DNA from: G965230065 sp965230065
GTDB lineage: Bacteria > Bacteroidota > Bacteroidia > Cytophagales > Cyclobacteriaceae
Assembly (NCBI GenBank): GCA_965230065.1
Contig: OZ245942.1
Location: forward strand, 4,402,001 to 4,466,000
Reading direction: 5' to 3'
Length of the DNA stretch: 64,000 bases
The notes below the pieces were generated by a model, which did not search any database, was not told the origin of the DNA, and worked only from the letters and a program-made list of their open reading frames with translations. Made by a program: the position numbers and the translations under genes. Below are positions 19,520 to 28,545 of the stretch, in pieces. The stretch's first letter is position 1. Each line of letters opens with the position of its first letter.

Positions 19520-21115
19520 ATGCTCCACAAATCTCCTACAAACCACCTAGCCATCCTAACCCTCATCTTTATCTTAACCATAAGCTGCACCCCCACCGAA
19601 ACAACCCAAACCGAACAACCGCCCAACATCGTACTCATGCTGTGTGATGACCTGGGTTATTCTGACCTGGGCTGTTATGGGTCTGAAATAGAAACACCCA
19701 ATCTGGACCGCCTGGCTGGGGAAGGGCTGAAAATGAAACAATTTTACAATACGGCCAAATGCACCGAAACCCGCTCGGCCATCCTTACAGGCTTATACCA
19801 TCAACAGACCGATGCGGTGAACCTCCCGAATAATGTAACCATTGCTGAAGTGCTGAAAGAAAAAGGTTACCAGACCATCATGTCGGGCAAGTGGCATGTT
19901 GGTAACTGGAAAGAAGAAACCAACACGCCCCCCCAGCGTGGGTTTGACCATTTCTTTGGCTTCCTGGCCGGGGCTATCGACTTTTTTTCCGGAAAAGATT
20001 ACGGCTCAGGCATCAATTACATGCGGAAGGGTACCGAGGTGTACGAAGCTCCGGAAGGGTTTTATGCCACCGATGCCTTCACCGATGATGCCATGGAGCA
20101 GGTAGCAAAAGCCACCCAAAAGGAAAACCCTTTTTTCCTGTACCTCACCTACAACGCACCCCATTTTCCCTTGCAGGTTCCCCAGGAAGACATTGACAAA
20201 TACTTAGGCCGATATAGCATTGGTTGGGACAGCCTGCGAAAAGAAAGGTATGCAAGAATGGTAGAAATGGACTTGATTTCACCTGACTGGGAAATGTCGC
20301 CCCGCGATTCTTTGGCCCCGGGCTGGGATACCCTCACCCCCGAACAGCAGGAAGAAGAACAATTGTTGATGGCAACCTATGCGGGCATGGTAGACCGGCT
20401 GGATCAGCAAATTGGCCGCCTTTTGAACCAACTGGATGAACTGGGAATAGCTGATAATACGCTCGTCATGTTTTTGTCAGACAATGGCGGCTGCCCGTTT
20501 GATGCGAACCATGCGCCCATTGTGCCTCCGGGGCCGGTCGAATCTGCCCGCACTTATGATACAGAATGGGCGCAGGCTTCCAACACACCTTTCCGGAAAT
20601 ACAAGCAGTGGATACACGAAGGGGGTATTTCCACACCCATGATTGTCCGCTGGCCAGCGCAAATCAAGCCCAATTCTACTACTGATGAACCTGGGCAAAT
20701 TGTAGATATTTTGCCTACGCTGGTTGACATAACCCAGGCGGCTTATCCAGTAAATTACCAGGAACATGAAGTTTTGCCGATGGAGGGTGTTAGTTTGTTT
20801 CCTTTGTTTAAAGGCAGTGCAGTCAACCGGACAGAGCCCATGTTTTGGGAATACCGGGGCAGCCGTGCAGTGCGGGAAGACGACTGGAAACTGGTGGCCG
20901 AACGGGGCAGGGACTGGGAATTGTACAACCTGGCCGATGACCGTACAGAAATGAACAATTTACTGGAACAAAACCCGGAAAAAGCTGCTGAAATGGCAAA
21001 AAAATATGATGCCTGGGCCAGCCGGATTGGCGCATTGTCAAATGAAGAAGCTAAAAATATGAAAGTTAACCAGCAAGACCGTTATTTGTATGAAGGGGAA
21101 AAAAGAGAATTGTAG
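19520..21115 (+). CDS. Lipoprotein sulfatase (family S1) with atypical active-site motif
   Basis: A 531-aa arylsulfatase-type protein with lipobox ISC (Cys23). Motifs: NIVLMLCDDLGYSDLGCYG (metal site), SGKWHVG, and FLSDNGGCPF (second metal site), so the fold and metal ligands are complete. The formylglycine motif reads C81-T-E-T-R followed by SAILTG. The canonical motif is C/S-x-P/A-S/T-R; here glutamate replaces the proline, while Cys81 and Arg85 remain. It belongs to the sulfated-glycan locus. Activity depends on whether the local maturase accepts this motif. Confidence 0.88.
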   Translation: MLHKSPTNHLAILTLIFILTISCTPTETTQTEQPPNIVLMLCDDLGYSDLGCYGSEIETPNLDRLAGEGLKMKQFYNTAKCTETRSAILTGLYHQQTDAVNLPNNVTIAEVLKEKGYQTIMSGKWHVGNWKEETNTPPQRGFDHFFGFLAGAIDFFSGKDYGSGINYMRKGTEVYEAPEGFYATDAFTDDAMEQVAKATQKENPFFLYLTYNAPHFPLQVPQEDIDKYLGRYSIGWDSLRKERYARMVEMDLISPDWEMSPRDSLAPGWDTLTPEQQEEEQLLMATYAGMVDRLDQQIGRLLNQLDELGIADNTLVMFLSDNGGCPFDANHAPIVPPGPVESARTYDTEWAQASNTPFRKYKQWIHEGGISTPMIVRWPAQIKPNSTTDEPGQIVDILPTLVDITQAAYPVNYQEHEVLPMEGVSLFPLFKGSAVNRTEPMFWEYRGSRAVREDDWKLVAERGRDWELYNLADDRTEMNNLLEQNPEKAAEMAKKYDAWASRIGALSNEEAKNMKVNQQDRYLYEGEKREL

Positions 21116-21148
21116 ACGAAGTGAGTATATGCAGTGATTTTTTAGAAG

Positions 21149-22165
21149 ATGCTTCATAAAATAGCTACCGCAAAAATATTGTACATTCTGTTAAGTACAG
21201 TTTGCCTGTTTGCCTGTTCGCAAACTACACAGGAAGCAAACATTGCTACCGATAAGAACACAAACCCTCAGGACTCCTTAAGAACAGAACTCCTGAAAGT
21301 CATGAATGTGTCTTTAAACCAGGGAGCTACCACCGAATTTGAAATAGAACATACGGAAGAAAAAGAAGAATATACCCTCAGCAAACTCACCATTCTTCCT
21401 GAAAATGGAGAAGCCATCCTGGTCTATCTGTTGAAACCTAAACAAACGGAAGCACCTTATCCCGTCATGATTTGTTTGCAGGGGCATGCACCAGGCATGT
21501 ATATTTCCATTGGAGAAGCCAGAACGGAAAAAGACCAAAAGCTCATAGCCGGTGGCAGGGATCTGGCCCTTCAGGCCATCAATAACGAATGGGCTGCCCT
21601 GGTGGTAGAGCAAAAAGGCTTTGGGGAAAGGGCTGTTGAAGGGGTATCTTGCAATGACCAATCCCTGCGGGAACTGATGAAAGGCCGGCCCATGCTCGGA
21701 CAAAGGGCAATGGATATTTCCCATGCCATTGATTTTATTGAAACACAGGAAGATTTGGATACGGAGAAGATTGGCTGCATGGGCAACTCTTCCGGTGGTA
21801 CCACCTCTTTCTTTGCCGCCTGTACTGATGAGCGGATTGATTTGGCCGTAGTTTCCTGCTCTTTTTCAACTTATGAAACCTCCTGGCTCAAATACCATCA
21901 CTGCTCATGTGGTTATTTGCCCGGCATCCTGGAAGTAGGAGACATGCCTGATTTGGCGAGCCTGATTGCTCCAAGAAAATTGATAATTGTAGCCGGAAAA
22001 GAAGATTACATTGCCGATATTGAAGGCGTGCGGGAAGGCTATGCCATTGCAAAAAAAGCTTTTGCGGCACAGAACGTACCAGAAAATATCATGCTCATTG
22101 AGGGAGATGGTGGACATCAGTTTTACCCCGATTTAGCCTGGCCTGAAATTAATAAGTATAGATAA
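21149..22165 (+). CDS. Alpha/beta-hydrolase lipoprotein, dienelactone-hydrolase/acetyl-esterase-like
   Basis: A 338-aa lipoprotein (lipobox FAC, Cys23). The fold shows the nucleophile elbow GNSSGG with Ser214, a probable acid Asp286 in GKEDYI and His323 in GDGGHQFY. Hydrolases of this shape include carbohydrate esterases that remove acetyl or other acyl groups from polysaccharides. Placed 33 bp after the sulfatase and just before a BNR protein, it probably trims ester groups from the same sulfated glycan. The exact ester is not determinable. Confidence 0.8.
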   Translation: MLHKIATAKILYILLSTVCLFACSQTTQEANIATDKNTNPQDSLRTELLKVMNVSLNQGATTEFEIEHTEEKEEYTLSKLTILPENGEAILVYLLKPKQTEAPYPVMICLQGHAPGMYISIGEARTEKDQKLIAGGRDLALQAINNEWAALVVEQKGFGERAVEGVSCNDQSLRELMKGRPMLGQRAMDISHAIDFIETQEDLDTEKIGCMGNSSGGTTSFFAACTDERIDLAVVSCSFSTYETSWLKYHHCSCGYLPGILEVGDMPDLASLIAPRKLIIVAGKEDYIADIEGVREGYAIAKKAFAAQNVPENIMLIEGDGGHQFYPDLAWPEINKYR

Positions 22166-22204
22166 AATTATAGAAATAAATCAACCAAACCTCTCCTTTT
22201 CCAA

Positions 22205-22223
22205 GGTCTGTGACACACAGACC
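22205..22223. repeat. Palindromic GGTCTGTG...CACAGACC repeat
   Basis: GGTCTGTG (22205-22212), loop ACA, CACAGACC (22216-22223). A member of a dispersed family also seen near 43141, 52114, 52159, 56202 and, as a half, 58606. It lies between the hydrolase and BNR genes. Confidence 0.7.
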
Positions 22224-22251
22224 GGGGCAAGGGGTTCTATCAAAAAATAAA

Positions 22252-23667
22252 ATGAACCAAACCACTCTTTTCCTAATCACTATATTTTTACTTTCCTCAT
22301 TCTTTCAAAATCCTGCCTTGGCGCAAACGGAACAAAAATATGCGACCGGAACCAAAATTGATGGATACAAAGGCATTTGGTTCACCCTGGGCCAGTTTTA
22401 CGATTATGGCGATAAATATTCGGGCGGACTGGGCACTTACACTGCTAAGCATGTCCCCCTGGCTATTTACGCCCCGGAAGTTGATAAAACTTTCTTTGTG
22501 TACGGGGGTACTACCAATGTCGAAGAAAAGTATTTGCTTTGTATGATTGGGGTGTATGACCACGCCACTAATACCGTCTCAAAACCTACGGTGGTGTATG
22601 ACAAAAAAGGCGTGGATGACCCGCATGATAACCCCAGCCTGCTGATTGATGATGCAGGATATTTATGGGTTTTCGTAAGTGGCAGGGGTACCAAAAGAAT
22701 GGGGTTTAAGTACAAAAGTGAAAAACCTTTTGATATTTCCTCCTTTCGTCAAATCTCAGAAGAAGAAATGACGTATCCACAACCCCGGCATGTGCAGGGC
22801 GATGGTTTTTTTCATTTTTTCACCAAATACTCAGGCGTACGGGAATTATATTATGAAACAAGCACTGATGGTGTAAACTGGGCAGAAGACCAAAAACTTT
22901 CAGGCATCAAAAGGCCCGAAGATGAAAAAAGCGGACACTATCAGGTAAGCAACCAGTATGGCAATAAACTGGCTACTTTTTTCAACTGGCACCCCAACGG
23001 AAATGTGGATAAACGTACCAATTTATATTACTTGCAAACCACCAATTTTGGCAAAACCTGGACAGATATTGAAGGAAATACCATGAACCTGCCACTTACC
23101 GATTACAACAGTTCTGCCCGGGTGTATGCATATCATGCAGAAGAAAAAAATGTTTACTTAAAAGACATCAACTTTGATGAGGAAGGTAATCCGGTTTGCT
23201 TGTATATCACCAGTGGCGGACACGAACCCGGCCCTAAAAACAGCCCCCGTGAGTGGCGGGTTACCCATTGGGAAAACGGAAAGTGGGAAACAAATACCGT
23301 TACCACTTCTGACCATAATTATGACATGGGGAGCCTGTTTATTGATGGAAACACCTGGGAAGTGGTAGCTCCTACCAGGGATGGCCCCCAATTGCATGGC
23401 GGTGGAGGAGAAGTAATGATTTGGGTGAGTAAAGACGCTGGAAAATCGTGGAAAGCCAAAAAGCAGGTAACCCGAAACAGCCCCCGCAATCATAACTACG
23501 TGCGTCGGGTAGTCAATGGCAAAGCCCCGTTTCAGTACTTTTGGGCTGATGGCAACCCGGACGAATTAAGTCAGTCTGAAATGTATTTTGGGAACTTGAA
23601 AGGCCAGCACTGGAAACTGCCTTATGAAATGCAGAAGGATTTTGAAAAGCCAGAAAAAGTGAAATAA
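22252..23667 (+). CDS. BNR-4 repeat beta-propeller protein, possible polysaccharide lyase or glycosidase
   Basis: The ATG at 22252 gives a clean Sec signal peptide (FLITIFLLSSFFQNPALAQ). The upstream in-frame ATG at 22210 is rejected because it lies inside a palindromic repeat. The 471-aa product has repeated blades typical of BNR_4 proteins: GIWFTLGQFYDYGDKYSGGLGTY at the start, NPSLLIDDAGYLWVFVSGRG, and VMIWVSKDAGKSW. Proteins of this family include seven-bladed propellers related to lyases of families such as PL24/PL25. Its position among sulfatases and an esterase supports a role in breaking the sulfated polysaccharide, but this is inference. Confidence 0.75.
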   Translation: MNQTTLFLITIFLLSSFFQNPALAQTEQKYATGTKIDGYKGIWFTLGQFYDYGDKYSGGLGTYTAKHVPLAIYAPEVDKTFFVYGGTTNVEEKYLLCMIGVYDHATNTVSKPTVVYDKKGVDDPHDNPSLLIDDAGYLWVFVSGRGTKRMGFKYKSEKPFDISSFRQISEEEMTYPQPRHVQGDGFFHFFTKYSGVRELYYETSTDGVNWAEDQKLSGIKRPEDEKSGHYQVSNQYGNKLATFFNWHPNGNVDKRTNLYYLQTTNFGKTWTDIEGNTMNLPLTDYNSSARVYAYHAEEKNVYLKDINFDEEGNPVCLYITSGGHEPGPKNSPREWRVTHWENGKWETNTVTTSDHNYDMGSLFIDGNTWEVVAPTRDGPQLHGGGGEVMIWVSKDAGKSWKAKKQVTRNSPRNHNYVRRVVNGKAPFQYFWADGNPDELSQSEMYFGNLKGQHWKLPYEMQKDFEKPEKVK

Positions 23668-23682
23668 CATAAAAATTTGACC

Positions 23683-23715
23683 TTGTTCCATTTTTTTCCA
23701 TACATTTATGTTTTG
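23683..23715 (+). promoter_or_regulatory. Putative Bacteroidota-type promoter of the ABC importer operon
   Basis: TTG at 23683-23685, a 21-bp spacer, then TATGTTTTG at 23707-23715, close to the TTTG / TAnnTTTG consensus. It lies 20 bp before the ATG of the ATPase gene, in a 68-bp gap after the BNR gene. Confidence 0.35.
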
Positions 23716-23735
23716 CTTATACAACAACCTCAACC

Positions 23736-25238
23736 ATGCATACCCCGGTTCTGCTGGATATTCAGAACATTACCAAATTATTTCCAGGTGTGGTGGCTTT
23801 AGACGATGTGTCCCTTGATGTAAAAAAAGGAGAGGTACACGCTTTGTGTGGTGAAAACGGCGCAGGAAAAAGTACACTGATGAACGTGCTTTCAGGCAAT
23901 TATAAGCCCGATGGGGGCAGGGTTATTTTTAAAGAAAAGGATACAATAATTGCCAACCAGCAGGAGGCCCAACAATTAGGGATTTCCATTGTATATCAGG
24001 AGCGTAGTTTGGTTGGAAACCTGAGCGTAGCTGAAAATATTTTTGCCGGAAAGCAGCCTGTCAATCGGTTTGGGCTCATCAGTGCTCAAAAGCTATTTAC
24101 ACAAACCAGTGAACTACTGGACGAGCTGGAACTGCGTGACATCAATCCCAAAACCCGGGTAGCCCAGCTTTCTTCGGCCCAGCAGCAAATGGTAGAGATT
24201 GCCAAAGCTTTATCCCAAAACCCCGAGTTGTTGATTTTAGACGAACCCACAGCTTCTATTACTGAAACAGAAACCGAAGTACTTTTCCGAATCATTCGCA
24301 ACCTAAAGGCAAAAGGAGTTTCTATCATTTATATTTCGCACCGAATGGCCGAAATTTTTGCCATTGCCGACCGGGTAAGTGTATTGAAGGATGGAAAATA
24401 CCAGGGCACCCATCAAATAAAAGAGATAACAGTAAATGACATAATCCGCCTCATGGTGGGGCGCGACCTGGAAGTGCAGGTGTACGAGTCTTTTGTTCAG
24501 GAGGAGGTGATTTTGGAAGTTGATAACCTGACGGGTGAGCGGTTTCAGAACGTTAGTTTTCAGTTAAGAAAAGGAGAAATCCTCTCACTGGCCGGGCTGG
24601 TGGGGGCAGGCCGTACAGAAGTGGCAAGAGCCATTATTGGTGCCGACCCACTGCTGGATGGCACCATAAAGCTTAACGAAAAAATTCAGTACATTGACCA
24701 TCCACAAACTGCTTACAAACAGGGGTTGGGTTACTTGCCCGAAGACCGAAAAGCCCAGGGCCTTTTTCTTGAAATGAACGTAGCTGAAAATATTGTGGCT
24801 TCCTATTTAGGAAAAGTGGCAAACCGTGGTTTTATCAGTAGTGCGCAACAGCGGAGAATTGCCCAAGAGTATGTGCAAAAGCTGGCGGTTAAAACACCGT
24901 CTTTAAAACAAAAAGTGATTAACCTGAGCGGAGGTAATCAGCAGAAAATCATTTTGGCTCGTTGGCTCATGCGCAATCCGGATGTGTTTATTGTAGACGA
25001 ACCCACGCACGGCATTGATGTGGGTGCCAAGGCAGAAATTTACAAAATTTTGCGCAACCTGGCACGGCAGGGTGCAGGCATCTTGTTAATCTCTTCGGAG
25101 TTACCAGAAGTATTAACTTTAAGCGACCGGATATTGGTAATGTGGAATGGAAAAGTAACAGCAGAACTGAACAGGGAAGAAGCAACCGAACAGGAAATTA
25201 TGCACTATGCCTCTGGTACAAAAAATATGTTTGCTTGA
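23736..25238 (+). CDS. Ribose/galactose-type sugar ABC importer, ATPase (two ABC domains)
   Basis: A 500-aa protein of the RbsA/MglA/XylG class with two fused ATPase domains. Domain 1: Walker A GENGAGKST (39-47), signature LSSAQQQMVEIAKAL, Walker B LLILDEPTAS. Domain 2: the degenerate Walker A GLVGAGRTEV, signature LSGGNQQK, Walker B VFIVDEPTHGIDVGAK. It powers sugar uptake across the inner membrane with the permease encoded next. It heads a co-directional run reaching 34634 that carries apiose-pathway genes, so D-apiose or a related branched sugar is the inferred cargo. RbsABC-type importers are uncommon in Bacteroidota. Confidence 0.93.
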   Translation: MHTPVLLDIQNITKLFPGVVALDDVSLDVKKGEVHALCGENGAGKSTLMNVLSGNYKPDGGRVIFKEKDTIIANQQEAQQLGISIVYQERSLVGNLSVAENIFAGKQPVNRFGLISAQKLFTQTSELLDELELRDINPKTRVAQLSSAQQQMVEIAKALSQNPELLILDEPTASITETETEVLFRIIRNLKAKGVSIIYISHRMAEIFAIADRVSVLKDGKYQGTHQIKEITVNDIIRLMVGRDLEVQVYESFVQEEVILEVDNLTGERFQNVSFQLRKGEILSLAGLVGAGRTEVARAIIGADPLLDGTIKLNEKIQYIDHPQTAYKQGLGYLPEDRKAQGLFLEMNVAENIVASYLGKVANRGFISSAQQRRIAQEYVQKLAVKTPSLKQKVINLSGGNQQKIILARWLMRNPDVFIVDEPTHGIDVGAKAEIYKILRNLARQGAGILLISSELPEVLTLSDRILVMWNGKVTAELNREEATEQEIMHYASGTKNMFA

Positions 25239-25314
25239 AATAACATGATGAATCGGATGCGGTAATCCGCCGGGACCGAAGCCATTGCAATTTCGTCGCA
25301 CAAAATCATAAAAT

Positions 25315-26340
25315 ATGCCCATAACCAAAGAAAAACTACTGGATTTACTGCAAGACCGTGTGGTAACACTGGCCGTTACCATCGCCCTCATGTTCATTGT
25401 ATGCAGCATCATCTGGCCCGATCGCTTTCCTACTTTTGATAACATCTCCCTCGTTTTGCTCAATTTATCCATAGAGTCTATTGTGGCCGTGGGTATGATG
25501 ATTTTGCTTATTTCCGGGGCTTTTGACTTGTCCGTAGGCTCGGTAGTGGCTTTTGCCGGAGGGCTTACTGGTTACCTGATGTATTACTGGGGAGTGTACG
25601 TTCCGGTAGCCATTTTAGCGGGTTTGGGTGCTTCGGTTCTCATTGGCCTTATCAATGGCGTGTTTGTGGCAAAAATTGGTATCAACCCGCTTATCCAAAC
25701 CCTGGCGATGATGGGCATTGTACGGGGTGGAGCACTCATGGTAAGCGGTGCTGGCATTCAAAACTTTCCTGACAGTTTCAATGCCATTGGGCAAACCAAA
25801 ATCCTGGGTGTGCAATCGCCTGTCTGGATTATGTTAATCATCGTCATCATATTCAGTATTTTGGTATCCAAAACCATTTATTTTAGAAGATACTATTATA
25901 TTGGAGGAAACGAAAAGGCAGCGCGCTTATCGGGCATTCGGGTAGACCGGATGAAAATCATTGCTTTCGTCATAATTTCTACCTTGGCCGGACTGGCCGG
26001 AATTTTACTGGCCTCGCGTTTAGGTGCAGCCATGTCTACCTCTGGTAGAGGTTTGGAATTAAGGGCGATTGCCGCCGTAGTATTGGGAGGTGCCAGCCTG
26101 CTGGGAGGCCAGGGCAAAATTATTGGCGCATTGCTCGGAACAATTTTCATGGGGCTGGTCAGCAATATTATGATTCTTGCCAGGGTATCGGGCTACTGGC
26201 AGGAAATTGTACTTGGCCTCATCCTGATTATTGCTGTTACCATTGACATTGTACTGAAAAAACGAGTAGGTGTTACCCCAAAAGCCTATGTAAAAAAAGT
26301 AACAAAACCGATTGAGAAACAACAAATAAATTCAACCTGA
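25315..26340 (+). CDS. Ribose-type sugar ABC importer, permease
   Basis: A 341-aa multi-spanning membrane protein of the RbsC/BPD_transp_2 family, with the hallmark LISGAFDLSVGSVVAFAGGLTGYLM near the N-terminus, the EAA-like loop YYIGGNEKAARLSGIRVDR, and LELRAIAAVVLGGASLLGGQG. It should form a homodimeric channel with the upstream ATPase. The stop codon overlaps the start of the substrate-binding protein gene (ATGATG at 26340), showing translational coupling. Confidence 0.93.
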   Translation: MPITKEKLLDLLQDRVVTLAVTIALMFIVCSIIWPDRFPTFDNISLVLLNLSIESIVAVGMMILLISGAFDLSVGSVVAFAGGLTGYLMYYWGVYVPVAILAGLGASVLIGLINGVFVAKIGINPLIQTLAMMGIVRGGALMVSGAGIQNFPDSFNAIGQTKILGVQSPVWIMLIIVIIFSILVSKTIYFRRYYYIGGNEKAARLSGIRVDRMKIIAFVIISTLAGLAGILLASRLGAAMSTSGRGLELRAIAAVVLGGASLLGGQGKIIGALLGTIFMGLVSNIMILARVSGYWQEIVLGLILIIAVTIDIVLKKRVGVTPKAYVKKVTKPIEKQQINST

Positions 26341-27341
26341 TGATGAAAAGGAAAATTCAGCTAGTGATGCTTTTTGCTGTGTCAACAATGCTTTTCACTG
26401 CCTGCGATCCCGAGAAAGGTGCTCGTTTTCAGCAACAGCAACAAACCGTAGAAGTAGACCCCAATGAAGAATATGTGTTGATAACCACTGCTGTAAACAT
26501 GCCCTTGTATGTCAATCACGACCAGGCCGCTTTTAAACGCTGGGGGCAGGAAAAAGGCGTGAAAACTTCCATATTAGGTCCTTCTGAATGGGATGTACAG
26601 GCGCAGATAGCTACCATTGAACAGGTAGTAGGTACCAAACCCACCGGGCTGCTCATCAACGGTACCGACCCGGCCATTGCCGATGCCATCAACAAAGCCG
26701 TTGAGGCGGGCATCCCTACCATTGTGTATGACTCCGATATTCCAAAAAGCAAGCGGCATGCTTTCCTGGGCACCGACTGGTACGAAATGGGCCGTTTGCA
26801 GGGCGAGGCCATGGCAGAATTGATTGGCGGAAAAGGAAAAGTTGCCTACATGGGCATCCTGGGCATGACCAACATGGAAAGCGGTTTTCAGGGCCTGTTA
26901 GATGTATTGGGAAATTACCCTGACATTGAAGTTGTGGGCAAGTTTGACGATAAAGCCAATGTAGAAGAAGCTGCCCGCATTACCTCCGACCTCATCAGCG
27001 CGCATCCTGATTTGGCTGGGGTTTGTGGTTTTGATTCTAATAGTGGTCCGGGCATTGGGCTGGCCATCAAAGAAGCTGGAAAAGTAGGTGAAATAAAGGT
27101 AACCACCGTAGATTGGGAACCAGAACATTTACGTTTGGTAAAAGAAGGCGTGGTAAATATGTTGGTTGGGCAGAAAAGAGAATTGTTTACCTGGTACGGT
27201 GCACAGTTTCTTTTTGACATGGTACATAAAACAAACATCCTGTCTGCCGACGATGTAGCGGCTGGCATTACCAACGTGCCTTACAAAGTGAATACCGGTT
27301 TGCTTACCATTTCTCAGGAAAATATTGATGAGTTTTTGTAG
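26340..27341 (+). CDS. Sugar ABC importer substrate-binding lipoprotein, paralogue 1
   Basis: A 333-aa periplasmic-binding protein of the RbsB type (Peripla_BP_4). The signal peptide ends at lipobox TAC followed by DPEKG. In enteric bacteria Asp at +2 keeps a lipoprotein in the inner membrane; if that holds here the protein sits next to its permease. Ligand-fold motifs include STILGPSEWDVQAQIATIEQ-like and TGLLINGTDPAIADAINKAV. A second, closely similar paralogue lies at 28542-29687, split from this one by the AnmK-like kinase. The ligand is inferred to be apiose or a related sugar from the operon content. Confidence 0.9.
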   Translation: MMKRKIQLVMLFAVSTMLFTACDPEKGARFQQQQQTVEVDPNEEYVLITTAVNMPLYVNHDQAAFKRWGQEKGVKTSILGPSEWDVQAQIATIEQVVGTKPTGLLINGTDPAIADAINKAVEAGIPTIVYDSDIPKSKRHAFLGTDWYEMGRLQGEAMAELIGGKGKVAYMGILGMTNMESGFQGLLDVLGNYPDIEVVGKFDDKANVEEAARITSDLISAHPDLAGVCGFDSNSGPGIGLAIKEAGKVGEIKVTTVDWEPEHLRLVKEGVVNMLVGQKRELFTWYGAQFLFDMVHKTNILSADDVAAGITNVPYKVNTGLLTISQENIDEFL

Positions 27342-27342
27342 C

Positions 27343-28545
27343 ATGCACCCACAAATAGAAAAACTCCATAAAATCGCTGCCAAAAAGCACAGGCTCATCA
27401 TTGGCCTGATGAGTGGTACTTCTTTGGACGGACTGGATGTAGCACTGTGCAAAATAGGAAATGCCGGGCTGGATACGGAAATAGAGTTGCTGCATTTTGA
27501 TACTGTGCCCTATGATGCAGATTTTAAAAAAGAAATTAAATCGGTTTTCTCAAAAAGCCAGGTAGACCTTGAAAAACTATGCCTGCTCAACCCCTGGACA
27601 GCCACCCGGCATGCTGATATGATTTTACACTGCTTGTCGCAATGGAAAGTAAAACCAGGAGATGTTGACCTGATTGCCAGTCACGGACAAACCATTTACC
27701 ATGCCCCCAAAACTTTGCACCAAAAGGAGAAATTTCCCAATGCCACCTTACAAATTGGAGATGGCGACCACATAGCTTGTAAAACGAACATTATCACTGT
27801 CAGCGATTTCAGGCAAAAACACATTGCTGCCGGAGGAGAAGGCGCCCCCCTGGCTGTATATGGTGATTTTTTGATTTTCAGCAGTACTACTGAAAACAGA
27901 ATTATGCTCAACATTGGAGGTATTGCCAACCTCACCTATTTACCTAAAAACAAGGATGCTTCCCGGGTTTTCAGTACCGACGTAGGCCCGGGCAATACAC
28001 TCATGGACGCCTATGTACAAACTCATTTTCCCAATAAGTACTTTGATGAAAACGCGGCTATTGCCTCCAGGGGTTTGGTCTCAGCTGCTTTGCTGAATGC
28101 CCTCAGGGACAACAGCTTTTTTAAAGAACCTTTTCCCAAAACAACGGGTCCTGAGTTATTTAATCTTAATTACTTAAATCAGGCCCGGGAAAAATCACAA
28201 ACCACAGCTTTATCGCACGAAGATGTGATGGTAACCCTCAATCAATTCTCAGCTGATATGATTGTGATGGCCTTGGGTACTTGTTTACAAAAAGATAATG
28301 ATTATGTGATTTACACCAGTGGTGGTGGCATGCATAACCCGCTTTTGTTGGAAAATATTTCCCGGCAAATTCCTGATATTAATATAAAAAACACCGAGGC
28401 ACTCAATATCAATCCCGACGCCAAGGAAGCGGTCTTATTTGCCGTACTCGCCAATGAGTGTGTAGCCGGAGGCAAAATGCAATTTGGCAACCAAAGGCAG
28501 GGCATTCCTTCGGTAACGATGGGAAAAATCAGTTTCCCAACATGA
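27343..28545 (+). CDS. AnmK-family (anhydro-sugar) kinase
   Basis: A 400-aa ASKHA-fold kinase. The ATG at 27343 is used; it starts one base after the binding-protein stop. Motifs: LMSGTSLDGLDVAL (phosphate 1), ASHGQTIYH, DFRQKHIAAGGEGAPLAVYGD, MLNIGGIANLTYL and DVGPGNTLMDAY. AnmK phosphorylates 1,6-anhydro-N-acetylmuramate, and related kinases act on other anhydro-sugars such as levoglucosan. The gene lies between two sugar-binding-protein genes inside the apiose operon, with no murein-recycling neighbour, so a sugar-catabolic substrate is likely. Its stop overlaps the next start (ATGA at 28542). A decayed fragment of a related gene lies at 35046-35200. Confidence 0.88.
   Translation: MHPQIEKLHKIAAKKHRLIIGLMSGTSLDGLDVALCKIGNAGLDTEIELLHFDTVPYDADFKKEIKSVFSKSQVDLEKLCLLNPWTATRHADMILHCLSQWKVKPGDVDLIASHGQTIYHAPKTLHQKEKFPNATLQIGDGDHIACKTNIITVSDFRQKHIAAGGEGAPLAVYGDFLIFSSTTENRIMLNIGGIANLTYLPKNKDASRVFSTDVGPGNTLMDAYVQTHFPNKYFDENAAIASRGLVSAALLNALRDNSFFKEPFPKTTGPELFNLNYLNQAREKSQTTALSHEDVMVTLNQFSADMIVMALGTCLQKDNDYVIYTSGGGMHNPLLLENISRQIPDINIKNTEALNINPDAKEAVLFAVLANECVAGGKMQFGNQRQGIPSVTMGKISFPT

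Noticed and set aside
22210..22251. Upstream start of the BNR protein
   Set aside because: It lies in a palindromic repeat and would add residues before a clean Sec signal peptide.
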